From the NCBI RefSeq assembly GCF_000518645.1, contig NZ_JADZ01000004.1, positions 493,936 to 557,935 on the forward strand: a stretch of 64,000 bases of DNA, given 5' to 3'. This DNA comes from Curvibacter gracilis ATCC BAA-807 (lineage in GTDB: Bacteria; Pseudomonadota; Gammaproteobacteria; Burkholderiales; Burkholderiaceae_C). Shown one piece after another: positions 18,053 through 26,374 of this stretch (positions within the stretch are counted from its first letter, which is position 1; each line of letters starts with the position of its first letter). A program made the position numbers and the translations under genes. The notes under the pieces are model-generated. The model ran no database searches, was not told the DNA's origin, and saw nothing but the letters and a program-made list of their open reading frames with translations.

Positions 18053-18876
18053 GCACCTCATCGCCCTTGTCGCTGGACCACCTGGTCATCCACGTCAAAG
18101 ACCTTGCAGCAGCGGTTGCCCAGTACACCGCCCTGGGCTTCACGGTGCAGGACGGTGGCACCCATGCCGACGGCAACACCCACAATGCCCTGATCGGTTT
18201 TGCCGATGGCAGCTACCTCGAATTGATCGCCTTCCTGAAGCCCGCGGCCTCGCACCGCTGGGGCCGGCACCAGCAAAGTGGCTACGAAGGCTTTGTCGAC
18301 TTTGCCTTGCTGCCCCACGATGTGGGCCAGGTGGTTCAACGCGCCCAGGCCCAGGGCCTGAACTACCAGGGCCCCATCGAGGGTGGCCGCCTGCGCCCCG
18401 ACGGCGAGCGCCTGGTGTGGCAACTGGGCATACCGCCCACCCCCGACCTGCCCTTTTTGTGTGGCGACGTGACCCCGCGCGCCCTGCGCGTGCGTGAAGG
18501 CGAGGTGCGCGTGCATGCCAACGCCGTGCAGGGCGTGGCGGCGCTGACCCTGGTGGTGCGTGACCTCGCCGCCAGCCTGGCGCACTACCTGGCGCTGCTG
18601 GGGGCTGCCGAGCCGCTGCTGGGCCCCACGGTGCTCAGCGGCCTGGGCATAGAACAGGCGGTGCTGTCGTTGGGCACTCAACGCCTGGTGTTGCTGGCCC
18701 CGGTGGCCGATGCCGACACGGCGCCAGCCCGCAGCCTGCAACACCTGCTGGACACCCGGGGAGAGGGTGTGCTCGGGGCCAGCCTGCGCCTGGGGGCAGG
18801 CCACCCGGCGACATCGACCCACGCCTTGCCCCTGGCCGCCACGCACGGTGCGCCGTTCGAATGGACCCCCGCTTGA
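18049..18876 (+). CDS. VOC-superfamily (glyoxalase-like domain) protein
   Basis: 275 residues with two vicinal-oxygen-chelate modules: the first begins SLDHLVIHVKDLAAAVAQYTALGFTV, the second around GVAALTLVVRDLAASLAHYLALLG. The first resembles the Glyoxalase_3 domain. Candidate metal ligands are His7 of the first strand and a later glutamate, but the complete set cannot be confirmed by eye. It may be a dioxygenase, a glyoxalase or a binding protein. It is coupled to the OsmC gene by ATGA overlap. Confidence 0.75.
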   Translation: MSTSSPLSLDHLVIHVKDLAAAVAQYTALGFTVQDGGTHADGNTHNALIGFADGSYLELIAFLKPAASHRWGRHQQSGYEGFVDFALLPHDVGQVVQRAQAQGLNYQGPIEGGRLRPDGERLVWQLGIPPTPDLPFLCGDVTPRALRVREGEVRVHANAVQGVAALTLVVRDLAASLAHYLALLGAAEPLLGPTVLSGLGIEQAVLSLGTQRLVLLAPVADADTAPARSLQHLLDTRGEGVLGASLRLGAGHPATSTHALPLAATHGAPFEWTPA

Positions 18877-18969
18877 GAGCGCCGGGGCCCATGGCCCCAG
18901 GTGGGCTGGGTGGGTTAGAGTCGGCGCCTGCCGGGCCCGCCCGGCCCCCCATCGACGGAGACCCCAGGC

Positions 18970-19680
18970 GTGCCTGACACCACCCCTTTCGAGCTGACGC
19001 TGCGCGACACCGTGTTGCGCGGCACCGTGCACCATGGCAGCCCGCTTGCCGAACCGCCCCACCTCCTGGCCCTGCATGGCGGCGGCCAGTCGTCGCGCCA
19101 GGGCTTTCGGCCCTTGCTGACGGCCCTGGCCGCCCACGGCCACACCAGCGCGGCGTTCGACTTTGCCGGCCACGGCGAAAGCGGTGGTCAGCTCATCGGC
19201 TCCAGCCTGGCCCACCGCGCTGAACAGGCGCTGGCGGTGGCCAGCTACCTGGGCCTGCAGCCCCCGCTGGCGCTGCTGGGCAGCAGCATGGGCGGCCATG
19301 TGGCCTGCACGCTGATCGACGCCTTGGCACCCCGGGCGCTTGTGCTGTTCTGCCCCGCCGCCTATGCGCCGGCGGCCCAGCACCTGCCCTTTGGGCCGGC
19401 CTTTCAGAGCACCCTGCGCGCCACGGCGTCGTTCGAGGCCTCGCCCGCCTTCGAGGCGCTGGAACGATTCACCGGCCGGCTGCTGCTGGTGTTTGGCACG
19501 CAGGAGGACGTGATCCCCGAGGCGGTGCAGCAGCAGTACCTCCACCGGGCCCGCGAGGCCCAAAGCGTCGAGCTGATCCGCCTGGAGGGTGCCGGCCATC
19601 GCCTGCACGACTGGCTGGCCCAGCGGCCGGATCGCTTTGCCGAGGTGCTGGGGCGCGTGCGGCTGGCCTTGGAAGGCTGA
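18970..19680 (+). CDS. Alpha/beta hydrolase
   Basis: 236 residues, cytosolic. The oxyanion segment LLALHGGGQSSRQGF and the nucleophile elbow GSSMGG (LALLGSSMGGHVA, Ser near residue 113) are clear; the acid is probably in FGTQEDVIPE and the histidine in LEGAGHRLHD. It starts with GTG at 18970, preceded by GGAG about 10 bases upstream. The substrate is unknown. It follows the OsmC/VOC pair with a 93-base gap and could belong to the same unit. Confidence 0.8.
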   Translation: MPDTTPFELTLRDTVLRGTVHHGSPLAEPPHLLALHGGGQSSRQGFRPLLTALAAHGHTSAAFDFAGHGESGGQLIGSSLAHRAEQALAVASYLGLQPPLALLGSSMGGHVACTLIDALAPRALVLFCPAAYAPAAQHLPFGPAFQSTLRATASFEASPAFEALERFTGRLLLVFGTQEDVIPEAVQQQYLHRAREAQSVELIRLEGAGHRLHDWLAQRPDRFAEVLGRVRLALEG

Positions 19681-19688
19681 GCAAGCGC

Positions 19689-20318
19689 TCAGCAATGATC
19701 GAACTCCTGGTCGCACAAGGCCCCGCGCTGAACCACCGCGCCCGGCAAGAGCAATGTGCCAGGCGCCAGCACCGCGTTGGCACCGATTTGGGCGCCGTCG
19801 CCCACCAGGGCGCCGAACTTGCTCTGGCTCAGCAAGTGCAAGGTCGTGCCCAGCCGCACCCGCAGCTCGTGCCCGGGCCTTTCGTTGCGGTGGTTGCAGA
19901 TGATGCTGCCGGCCTCCAGGTTCACCCCGGATCCGAGCACCGAGTCGCCCACGAAATTGAAGTGCGCTAGATGGGTGTTGGCAAATACAAAAGATGACTT
20001 CAGCTCGGCCCCCGGGCCGATGCAACAGCCTTGGTCCACCCAGTTGCCGCCACGCAGATAGGCCCCTGCTGCCACCCAACTGCCCGCCCCCACGATCAGT
20101 GGGCCTTTGAGAGTGGCGCCCGCCTCGACCGTGGCGCTGCGGTGGATGGCGATCTGCCCTTGGATGAGGTAGTCGTCAGTGGGCAGCTCCGCAAGCAATT
20201 GCCCGACGATGGGGCTTGCAGCGGCCGTCAGTTCCCAAGGCTTCAGATCACTGAAACGGGCCAGGGGTGAGGTGCCGATGGCGGCGACATAGTCGGGCAG
20301 GGTGATCCTTTGGGGCAT
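19689..20318 (-). CDS. Hexapeptide-repeat (left-handed beta helix) acyltransferase-like protein
   Basis: 209 residues. After an alpha-helical N-terminus of about 55 residues comes a run of imperfect hexapeptides ([LIV]-G-x4), from IHRSATVEAGATLKGPLIVGAGSWVAAG through IGANAVLAPGTLLLPG, which form a left-handed beta helix as in GlmU and LpxD. A catalytic-type histidine is present in NTHLAHFNFVGDS. The acyl acceptor cannot be predicted. It is convergent with the hydrolase gene (8-base gap). Confidence 0.75.
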   Translation of the reverse strand: MPQRITLPDYVAAIGTSPLARFSDLKPWELTAAASPIVGQLLAELPTDDYLIQGQIAIHRSATVEAGATLKGPLIVGAGSWVAAGAYLRGGNWVDQGCCIGPGAELKSSFVFANTHLAHFNFVGDSVLGSGVNLEAGSIICNHRNERPGHELRVRLGTTLHLLSQSKFGALVGDGAQIGANAVLAPGTLLLPGAVVQRGALCDQEFDHC

Positions 20319-20422
20319 GGTGGCTGCTCTGATGCATGGCGGCGTTGTCAGGGCAGGTGATGCTATAAGCCGGCTGCACTGTGCTGCCTCTGGTCAGTCG
20401 ATTGCCGGCCGGCGCCCCCTGT

Positions 20423-22225
20423 TCATACGAGGTAGTAGGCCCCCTCGGCGGTGTTCCTCGTGGCTGAAGTGGGTTGCAGCGAACGCGCCTTGCGGATGGC
20501 TTTCAAGGAGGCCGAGAACTCCTCGTCTTCCTCCGGGAACACCAACTCTTCGGGAACATAACGATCGGCGCCTATGCGCTTGAGCAGACGATGCAGTTCA
20601 GGGCCCACGCCGGCCAGCAACACCGTCAGCCCCTGGGCCCGAGCGTCTTTCAGGAAATGTTCCAGCACCTCGATGGCCACGATGTCGGGGTTGCGGGCCC
20701 GTTTCAGGCGCAGCACCAGGTGCTGTGTACCCCGGGCACGGGCCGTCCGGGCAGCTTGGTAGAGCACCTCCTCCAGTTCGGGGGCCGCACCGAAGAACAG
20801 CTCGCCTTCAATATCGATGATCAGCACATCGCTGCCTGGCTCGTCATCCTGACTCAGGCGTTCGCGCACTACGCGTTCCGGGGACACGATCAATTCTCTG
20901 CTCCGGAGTCTGGAGGCACGGGGCACATAGCCGGCCACGGAGACCAGTACCCCGATCAGGATGGCGAACTCGATGTTGACGAACACACCGGCCAGCGCTG
21001 TTGCCAACAACAGCAGCGCGTCGTAGCGCGAGCCCTTGATCACGTAGCGCAGTCGGTCCACGTCGATGAGGCGCGAGGCGGCCACGATCAACAGGCCCGC
21101 CAGGGCTGCTTTCGGGATATAGGCCGTCAACGGGCCCAGCGCCACCACCACGACGGCCACCACCAGGGCTGCAAACACGCCCGCGAACCTGGACACGGCA
21201 CCCGCTTGGTAGTTGATGGCGGTTCGCGACAGGGAGCCCGCCCCCGGCATGGCTCTGAAGAAGCCGCCGACCAGATTGCCGATGCCTTCGGCCATGATCT
21301 GGCGGTTGTAGTCCAGCTCTTGCCCCGATTTGTGCGCAATCGCCTTGGCAATCGCCAGGGCTTCCAGCAGGCCCAGAACCGCGATGGCGACTGCGCTGCC
21401 CGAAAGATCGATGAACCAATGCCAGCGGATCTCGGGGATATGGAAGCCCGGCAGGCGGGCTGGGACAGACTCGATCAGGGATACTGCAGGCTTGATTCCC
21501 GGTCCGTGGGCCGACCAGCCAAATGCCCAGGCGGCGCCCGACACCAGCAGCAACACTAGCAGCATGTCGAGCTGGGGCAGCTGGTAGCGCTTGACCAGGC
21601 GGCGGGATACGATGGCGAGTACGATGGCGCCCAGGCTGATGGCCACCGCCTTGGGGTTGATCGGGGCCTCCTGGGACAGGGTCAGCCACAGGCGGTAAAG
21701 CACATGCTGATGGCCTGTGCCCTGCGATTTCACGCCGAGCGCGCTGGCCACCTGCCCGATGATGGTGAGCACGGCGGCTCCGACGATGAAGCCGGTCACC
21801 ACAGATTCCGAAATGTAGCGCGTCAGGTTGCCCAGGCGCAGTGCCGCGATCAGGATCTGCACCACGCCGATCAGCACGGCCAGAAAAAACAAGGCTTCAT
21901 AGAGCTCGTAGGTGGCACTGGGGTCGATGAAGGCCAGCGCACTGAACACCACCAGCGACACCGCCCCGGTCGGGCCGTTGACCAGATGATTGGATGAGCC
22001 CAGCAGCCCTGCCACCGCCGTGAAGACGATGGCGGCATACAGCCCGAAGGTGGGGTCTACCCCTGCTATCAGCGCATAGGCGATGCTCTGGGGCAGTGAG
22101 ATGGCCGCCACCGTCAGGCCGGCCAGAAAATCGGCGCGCAGGTTCAGCCAAGAGGGGCGCTGACGCCAGAACGAACCCAGGTTGACGGCTGCATGGGTCG
22201 GTGTGGCAAGCGTTGCTTCAGTCAT
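20423..22225 (-). CDS. SulP-family sulfate permease with STAS domain
   Basis: 600 residues, inner membrane. The N-terminal SulP signature is visible (FLAGLTVAAISLPQSIAYALIAGVDPTFGLYAA) followed by about a dozen helices, and the last 150 residues hold a STAS domain (DVLIIDIEGELFFGAAPELEEVL). SulP proteins transport sulfate, bicarbonate or other anions. The gene starts 33 bases after the stop of the sulfate-binding-protein gene in the same direction, so sulfate is the likely substrate. The frame and hydrophobic segments are intact. Confidence 0.9.
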   Translation of the reverse strand: MTEATLATPTHAAVNLGSFWRQRPSWLNLRADFLAGLTVAAISLPQSIAYALIAGVDPTFGLYAAIVFTAVAGLLGSSNHLVNGPTGAVSLVVFSALAFIDPSATYELYEALFFLAVLIGVVQILIAALRLGNLTRYISESVVTGFIVGAAVLTIIGQVASALGVKSQGTGHQHVLYRLWLTLSQEAPINPKAVAISLGAIVLAIVSRRLVKRYQLPQLDMLLVLLLVSGAAWAFGWSAHGPGIKPAVSLIESVPARLPGFHIPEIRWHWFIDLSGSAVAIAVLGLLEALAIAKAIAHKSGQELDYNRQIMAEGIGNLVGGFFRAMPGAGSLSRTAINYQAGAVSRFAGVFAALVVAVVVVALGPLTAYIPKAALAGLLIVAASRLIDVDRLRYVIKGSRYDALLLLATALAGVFVNIEFAILIGVLVSVAGYVPRASRLRSRELIVSPERVVRERLSQDDEPGSDVLIIDIEGELFFGAAPELEEVLYQAARTARARGTQHLVLRLKRARNPDIVAIEVLEHFLKDARAQGLTVLLAGVGPELHRLLKRIGADRYVPEELVFPEEDEEFSASLKAIRKARSLQPTSATRNTAEGAYYLV

Positions 22226-22258
22226 GTCGATCTTTCCAGGAGATGCTGGGGCTGGGTG

Positions 22259-23305
22259 TCACGAGGCCGCGGGGCGTGGCTTTGGGGTGTAGACCAGGTC
22301 GATGATCCCGTTGTCGCCAAAGAACCGGTTCTGGGCTTCTTCCCAATTGGCGGCGATAGCCCGGATGTCGAAGAGCTTGAGCGGCGGCAATGTCTTCGCG
22401 TGACGGGCGAGCACCTCGGGTTTGTAGGGGCGGTAGCCCTGACGCGCGATGATCTCCTGGGCAGTGTCACTGAACAGGTAGTCCAGGTAGGCGCGGGCTA
22501 CGTCGGTGTGGCCATTCCTGGCCGTGTTCGCCTCCACCGTGGCCACAGCCGGTTCAGCCAGAATGCTGATGGGCGGGTAGATCAGCAGGAGTTCGCCCTT
22601 GGATTCGGCGACTTCGCGCAGTGCCTCGTTCTCCCAGGCCACGTGCACATCCCCGAGCTTCTCTTGCGAGAAGGCGGTGCCCGCGGCGCGTGCAGCCGGT
22701 ACCAGGAAGGGGGCATGCTGGTACAGCGCTTTCAGGTAGCGCTGCGCGTCGGCGTCGCTGCCGCCGCGCAGCACCACCGAACCCCAGGCCGCCAGGGCGG
22801 CCAGCTTGCCGTTGCCCGAGGTCTTGGGGTCTGGCACGATCACCTCGATGCCGGGCTTGACCAGATCGGGCCAGTCCTGGATCTGCTGCGGGTTGCCCTG
22901 GCGCACCACAAACACGATGGTCGAAGAGTAGGCCCGGCCCTGGTTCGGCGTCTGGGTATTCCATTGCTCGGACACCAGACCTCGTTTGCGCAGGGCGTCC
23001 ACATCCGAGGGCAGACCCAGCGTCACCACATCCGGCTGGATCTCGCCCATGGCCGCCAGACGGGCCTGTCGGGACGAGCCCCCGTGCGATTGTGTGACAT
23101 GTACCACCCCACCTGTGCGCTGTCGGTAGTCTGCAGAAAAGGCCTGATTGATTTCCTTGTAGAGCTCGCGGGTCGGGTCGTAGGACACATTGAGCAACTC
23201 TATCGGCGCGGGCCTGTGGTAGTTTGTGAAGACGATGGTTGCCAGTGCAGATGCCGCCAGCGCAATTGCCAGCAGCGTGGGCAACAAGGACTTTTTCGAA
23301 GACAT
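22259..23305 (-). CDS. sbp: Sulfate ABC transporter substrate-binding protein (orphan)
   Basis: 348 residues. An N-terminal hydrophobic export signal or anchor (LLPTLLAIALAASALATIVF) is followed by ELLNVSYDPTRELYKEINQAF, VTQSHGGSSRQARL and DVVTLGLPSDVDAL, the pattern of Sbp/CysP. It binds sulfate or thiosulfate in the periplasm. No cysT, cysW or cysA partner lies in this window; it is instead paired with SulP downstream and follows ssuABC, which is unusual. I chose the ATG at 23305; nine extra codons upstream lack signal character. A GCATA element lies 64 bases before this start. Confidence 0.88.
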   Translation of the reverse strand: MSSKKSLLPTLLAIALAASALATIVFTNYHRPAPIELLNVSYDPTRELYKEINQAFSADYRQRTGGVVHVTQSHGGSSRQARLAAMGEIQPDVVTLGLPSDVDALRKRGLVSEQWNTQTPNQGRAYSSTIVFVVRQGNPQQIQDWPDLVKPGIEVIVPDPKTSGNGKLAALAAWGSVVLRGGSDADAQRYLKALYQHAPFLVPAARAAGTAFSQEKLGDVHVAWENEALREVAESKGELLLIYPPISILAEPAVATVEANTARNGHTDVARAYLDYLFSDTAQEIIARQGYRPYKPEVLARHAKTLPPLKLFDIRAIAANWEEAQNRFFGDNGIIDLVYTPKPRPAAS

Positions 23306-23368
23306 GGACGAGCTTGTGCAGAGGTGGAGCACCCAGTGTCATGCTGGCCCGCTCTGACCCCAACGACC

Positions 23369-23388
23369 GATTCCCGATAACCATATGC
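23369..23388 (-). promoter_or_regulatory. GCATA element, site 3 (upstream of sbp)
   Basis: Minus-strand GCATATGGTTATCGGGAATC, 64 bases before the sbp start and in the same orientation. It keeps GCATA and the AAT-rich end but lacks the central CATAG, so it is a weaker match. Confidence 0.35.
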
Positions 23389-23426
23389 GCCCCACGCGCC
23401 TGCGGGCCAAAGGCGGGTCCGCGCCC

Positions 23427-24233
23427 TCAGATCGCGTGTGCCGCCTCCAGGCCCAGCAGCAACTCATGGCGCAAGGCGGCCAGGGCGGCGTCGGCGCGAT
23501 CGCGTGGGCGGGGCAGGCTGATGGACAGCTCCTTCGGGGTGCCGCCGGCCTGGTTGTCCAGCACCAGCACACGGTCGCTGAGCAAGGCCGCTTCTTCCAC
23601 GTCGTGGGTTACCAACACAACCGCCACACCGTGCTCGCGCACGATGCTGGACAGAAGTTCCTGCAGCTTGAGGCGAGTGAGTGCATCCACGGCCGAGAAG
23701 GGCTCGTCGAGCAGCAGCACCAGGGGATGCGTGAACAGGCCGCGTGCAATCGCCACGCGCTGGGCCTGGCCGCCCGACAACTGTTTGGGCAGGCGCTGCC
23801 CAAGGCCTTGCAGGCCGACCTCCTGCAGCAGCGTCTCGACGCGCTGGCGGTAGTCGCTGGGGCGTTCCGGGTCGAAGGCGATGTTGTCGGCCACGTTGAG
23901 CCAGGGGAACAGGCGTGGCTCTTGAAACACAAAGCCGATGTCGCGTGTGGTGCCCCATCGGTCCAGCCCGTTCACGCGCACACTGCCTTCGTAGTCCGGG
24001 TCCAGTCCCGCGATGATGCGCAGCAAGGTGCTCTTGCCGCAGCCACTGCTGCCGATCAGGCTGACCACCTCGCCGGGCTGCAGGCGCAGCCTGAAGTTGT
24101 TGAGCACGGTGCGCTGGCCAAACGACTTGCGGCGCACGTGCACATCGAGCAAGGGGCGCTCGGGGGTGGCGGCCGGGGCTGCGGGCCGGGGGGCTGAGGC
24201 CGTTTCGGCCTGGAGGGGGTGCAGGCGGCTCAT
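23427..24233 (-). CDS. ssuB: Aliphatic sulfonate ABC transporter ATP-binding protein
   Basis: 268 residues. Walker A GSSGCGKST, Q-loop VFQEPRLFPWLNV, signature LSGGQAQRVAIARGL, Walker B LLLLDEPFSAVD and VTHDVEEAALLSD are complete. The short SsuB/TauB architecture, with no TOBE domain, and the adjacent SsuC and SsuA genes define its role. The ATG at 24233 overlaps the ssuC stop (ATGA). An Ala/Pro-rich N-terminal tail of about 30 residues precedes the ABC domain. Confidence 0.92.
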   Translation of the reverse strand: MSRLHPLQAETASAPRPAAPAATPERPLLDVHVRRKSFGQRTVLNNFRLRLQPGEVVSLIGSSGCGKSTLLRIIAGLDPDYEGSVRVNGLDRWGTTRDIGFVFQEPRLFPWLNVADNIAFDPERPSDYRQRVETLLQEVGLQGLGQRLPKQLSGGQAQRVAIARGLFTHPLVLLLDEPFSAVDALTRLKLQELLSSIVREHGVAVVLVTHDVEEAALLSDRVLVLDNQAGGTPKELSISLPRPRDRADAALAALRHELLLGLEAAHAI

Positions 24234-25213
24234 GAGGCCTCCGGTCGACTGTTCTGGGGGGCCAGGGTGTCTAAGGTGTCGCGCCAGGCCAGCAGGCGGG
24301 ACTCGGCCCATTGCACGGCGCTGTCGCTGAGTTTGCCCAGCAAGGCCAGCAGGAGGATGGCGGCCAGCACCAGGTCGGCGCGGCCGGTTTCTCGGCCGTC
24401 GGTCAGCAGGTAGCCCAGGCCACGGGTGGCGGCAATCAGCTCGGCGGCCACCATGAACATCCAGGCCAGGCTCAGGCCGTTGCGCAGGCCGGTCAGGACC
24501 GCCGGCAGGGCCGCCGGCAGCAGCACCCGGCCCACCAGGGCGGTGGCGCTCAGGCGGTACAGGCGGGCCACCTCGATCAGCTTGCGGTCCACATCGCGAA
24601 AGCCCGAGGACACCCCCATGTAGACCGGGAAGAAGGCCCCGATGGCGATCAGCGCCAGCTTGGGCGCTTCGTCGATGCCCAGCCACAGCAGCAGCAAGGG
24701 CACCCAGGCCAGCGAGGGGATGGCGCGCAGCGCCTGAAAACTCGGGTTCAACCAGGCGGCACTGCGCTGCGACAGGCCCACCAGCGCGCCCGCCGCGATG
24801 CCCAGGGCGGCCCCCAGGCCATAGCCCGCCAGCACCCGGGCCGTGCTGGTCGCAATGTGGCCCAGCAGGCCTTGCGGGCCCAGCTCGATCAGCGTCTGGG
24901 CGATCTCGCTGGGCGGCGGCAGCAGGCGGGCGGCGACCCAGCCGGCGCGCACCGACAACTCCCAGGCCAGCAACAAGGCCACCGGCAGGGCCAGGCCCTG
25001 CCAGTTCCAGTGGGGGCCTGCACTCGCTGTCGGGGGCTCGGTGGGGGCCTGCGTGGCGTCACGCGTCAGCTCGCCCACGCTGGCCACCGGCGGCAGGTCG
25101 GCACACACCAGCAGGGCCGGGTTCCAGCGCCGCCGCGGTGGGTGGCCCACCAGGGCGTCCAGTGCTTCAGATTCGGCCTGCAAGACGTCGATTTCGGTGG
25201 ATGGGACGGCCAT
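24230..25213 (-). CDS. ssuC: Aliphatic sulfonate ABC transporter permease
   Basis: 327 residues, inner membrane. The C-terminal 250 residues contain the six-helix BPD permease with the segment VGLSQRSAAWLNPSFQALRAIPSLAWVPLLLLWLGIDEAPK and the EAA-type loop VARLYRLSATALVGRVLLPAALPAVLTG, typical of SsuC/TauC. About 75 residues before the first helix form a hydrophilic extension not found in E. coli SsuC; the true start might be further in, but no alternative ATG is obvious. Confidence 0.9.
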   Translation of the reverse strand: MAVPSTEIDVLQAESEALDALVGHPPRRRWNPALLVCADLPPVASVGELTRDATQAPTEPPTASAGPHWNWQGLALPVALLLAWELSVRAGWVAARLLPPPSEIAQTLIELGPQGLLGHIATSTARVLAGYGLGAALGIAAGALVGLSQRSAAWLNPSFQALRAIPSLAWVPLLLLWLGIDEAPKLALIAIGAFFPVYMGVSSGFRDVDRKLIEVARLYRLSATALVGRVLLPAALPAVLTGLRNGLSLAWMFMVAAELIAATRGLGYLLTDGRETGRADLVLAAILLLALLGKLSDSAVQWAESRLLAWRDTLDTLAPQNSRPEAS

Positions 25214-25244
25214 GGGGTAGCCTTTCTGTGGGTGTGACGGGGCC

Positions 25245-26219
25245 TCAACCGGCCTTGATCACCGATTGGGCGAAGCGGGTGTCGACCAGGTCGGTCACCA
25301 CCTGGGCCAAGGCCGTGCCGGGCTTGACCAGGCCTTCGGACAACAGGATCGGGGCCGCGCCTTGCAGCGCGGCAATGTGCTCCTGCGAGGGTTGGGGGTT
25401 GCTCAGGTCAGTGCGCAGCTTGAGCTGCAGCAGGGCCACTTGCAGGCTCACCTTGGCCTCTTCCGACACGATGCGGGCGGCCTCGGTGGTGTTGGCGAGA
25501 ATCCATTTGCGGGCGCGTTCGTACTGCGTGATCACCCGGCGCACCGTGTCCGGCTGCTGGGTCAGGAACTCTTCGCGCACGTTCAAAAAGCCGTAGGTGT
25601 TGAAGGCCACGTTGCGGTAGATCAGGCGCGAACCCTGTTCCAGCTCGCTGGCGGCCAGCAGCGGGTCCAGCCCGGCCCAGGCGTCGACCCGGCCTTGCTC
25701 CAGAGCGGCCTTGCCGTCGGCATGCTGCAAGGCCACGATCTCCACGTCGGAGCGCTTCAGGCCCACGGTGGGCAGGGCGCGCAGCAGGAACAGGAAGGGA
25801 TCGGTGCCCTTGGTAGCGGCCACCTTCTTGCCCTTGAGGTCTTTCAGCGACTGGATGGGCGAGTCGGCGCGCACGGCCAGGGCCGTCCACTCGGGGCGCG
25901 AAAAGATGTAGGGCGCCTTGATCGGGTTGCCATTGGCCCGCGACAACAGGGCTGCCAGGCCGGCCGACGAGCCGATGTCCAGGCTGCTGGCGTTCAGGTA
26001 CTCCAGCGCCCGGTTGCTGCCGGCGCTGAACACCCATTTCACCTGGGTGCCGCTCTTGCCCAGGTCTTCTTCAAGCCAGCCAAAGCGCTTGAGCACCAGG
26101 CTGGAGGGCGAGTAGTAGGCGTAGTCCAGGCGCAGTTCCTTGAGCGGGGCGGCGGCTTGGGACAGCGCGGGCAGCGCCAGCAGGGCGGCGCCGTTCGAGA
26201 GCAGGGTGCGTCGTTTCAT
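25245..26219 (-). CDS. ssuA: Aliphatic sulfonate-binding protein
   Basis: 324 residues. A signal peptide (MKRRTLLSNGAALLALPALSQA) is followed by the SsuA/TauA/NMT1 core: LDYAYYSPSSLVLKRFGWLEEDL, DIGSSAGLAALLSRANG and the typical LKGKKVAATKGTDPFLFLLRAL. It collects sulfonates in the periplasm for SsuBC. Neither ssuD (monooxygenase) nor ssuE (flavin reductase) is adjacent, unlike the E. coli operon. A GCATA element lies 85 bases before the start, so ssuACB probably has its own regulated promoter although it lies downstream of the metC-like gene on the same strand. Confidence 0.92.
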   Translation of the reverse strand: MKRRTLLSNGAALLALPALSQAAAPLKELRLDYAYYSPSSLVLKRFGWLEEDLGKSGTQVKWVFSAGSNRALEYLNASSLDIGSSAGLAALLSRANGNPIKAPYIFSRPEWTALAVRADSPIQSLKDLKGKKVAATKGTDPFLFLLRALPTVGLKRSDVEIVALQHADGKAALEQGRVDAWAGLDPLLAASELEQGSRLIYRNVAFNTYGFLNVREEFLTQQPDTVRRVITQYERARKWILANTTEAARIVSEEAKVSLQVALLQLKLRTDLSNPQPSQEHIAALQGAAPILLSEGLVKPGTALAQVVTDLVDTRFAQSVIKAG

Positions 26220-26303
26220 GGGCAGTGAGCGGGTGTGGCGTGTGTTGGGGATGCGGGATCAGACCCGCGATCATTGGCCAAACCCCCTGCCGGAGCCACG
26301 AAC

Positions 26304-26323
26304 GTTTTCGGCTGTGCTTATGC
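26304..26323 (-). promoter_or_regulatory. GCATA element, site 4 (upstream of ssuA)
   Basis: Minus-strand GCATAAGCACAGCCGAAAAC, 85 bases before the ssuA start and co-oriented. It shares GCATA, the central CAG/TAG and GAAA with sites 1 and 6. Confidence 0.45.
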
Positions 26324-26374
26324 AAAAAACGCGGTGACTTGGGGCTGCTGAAAAACTCAGGCGGCCCCGATGGC

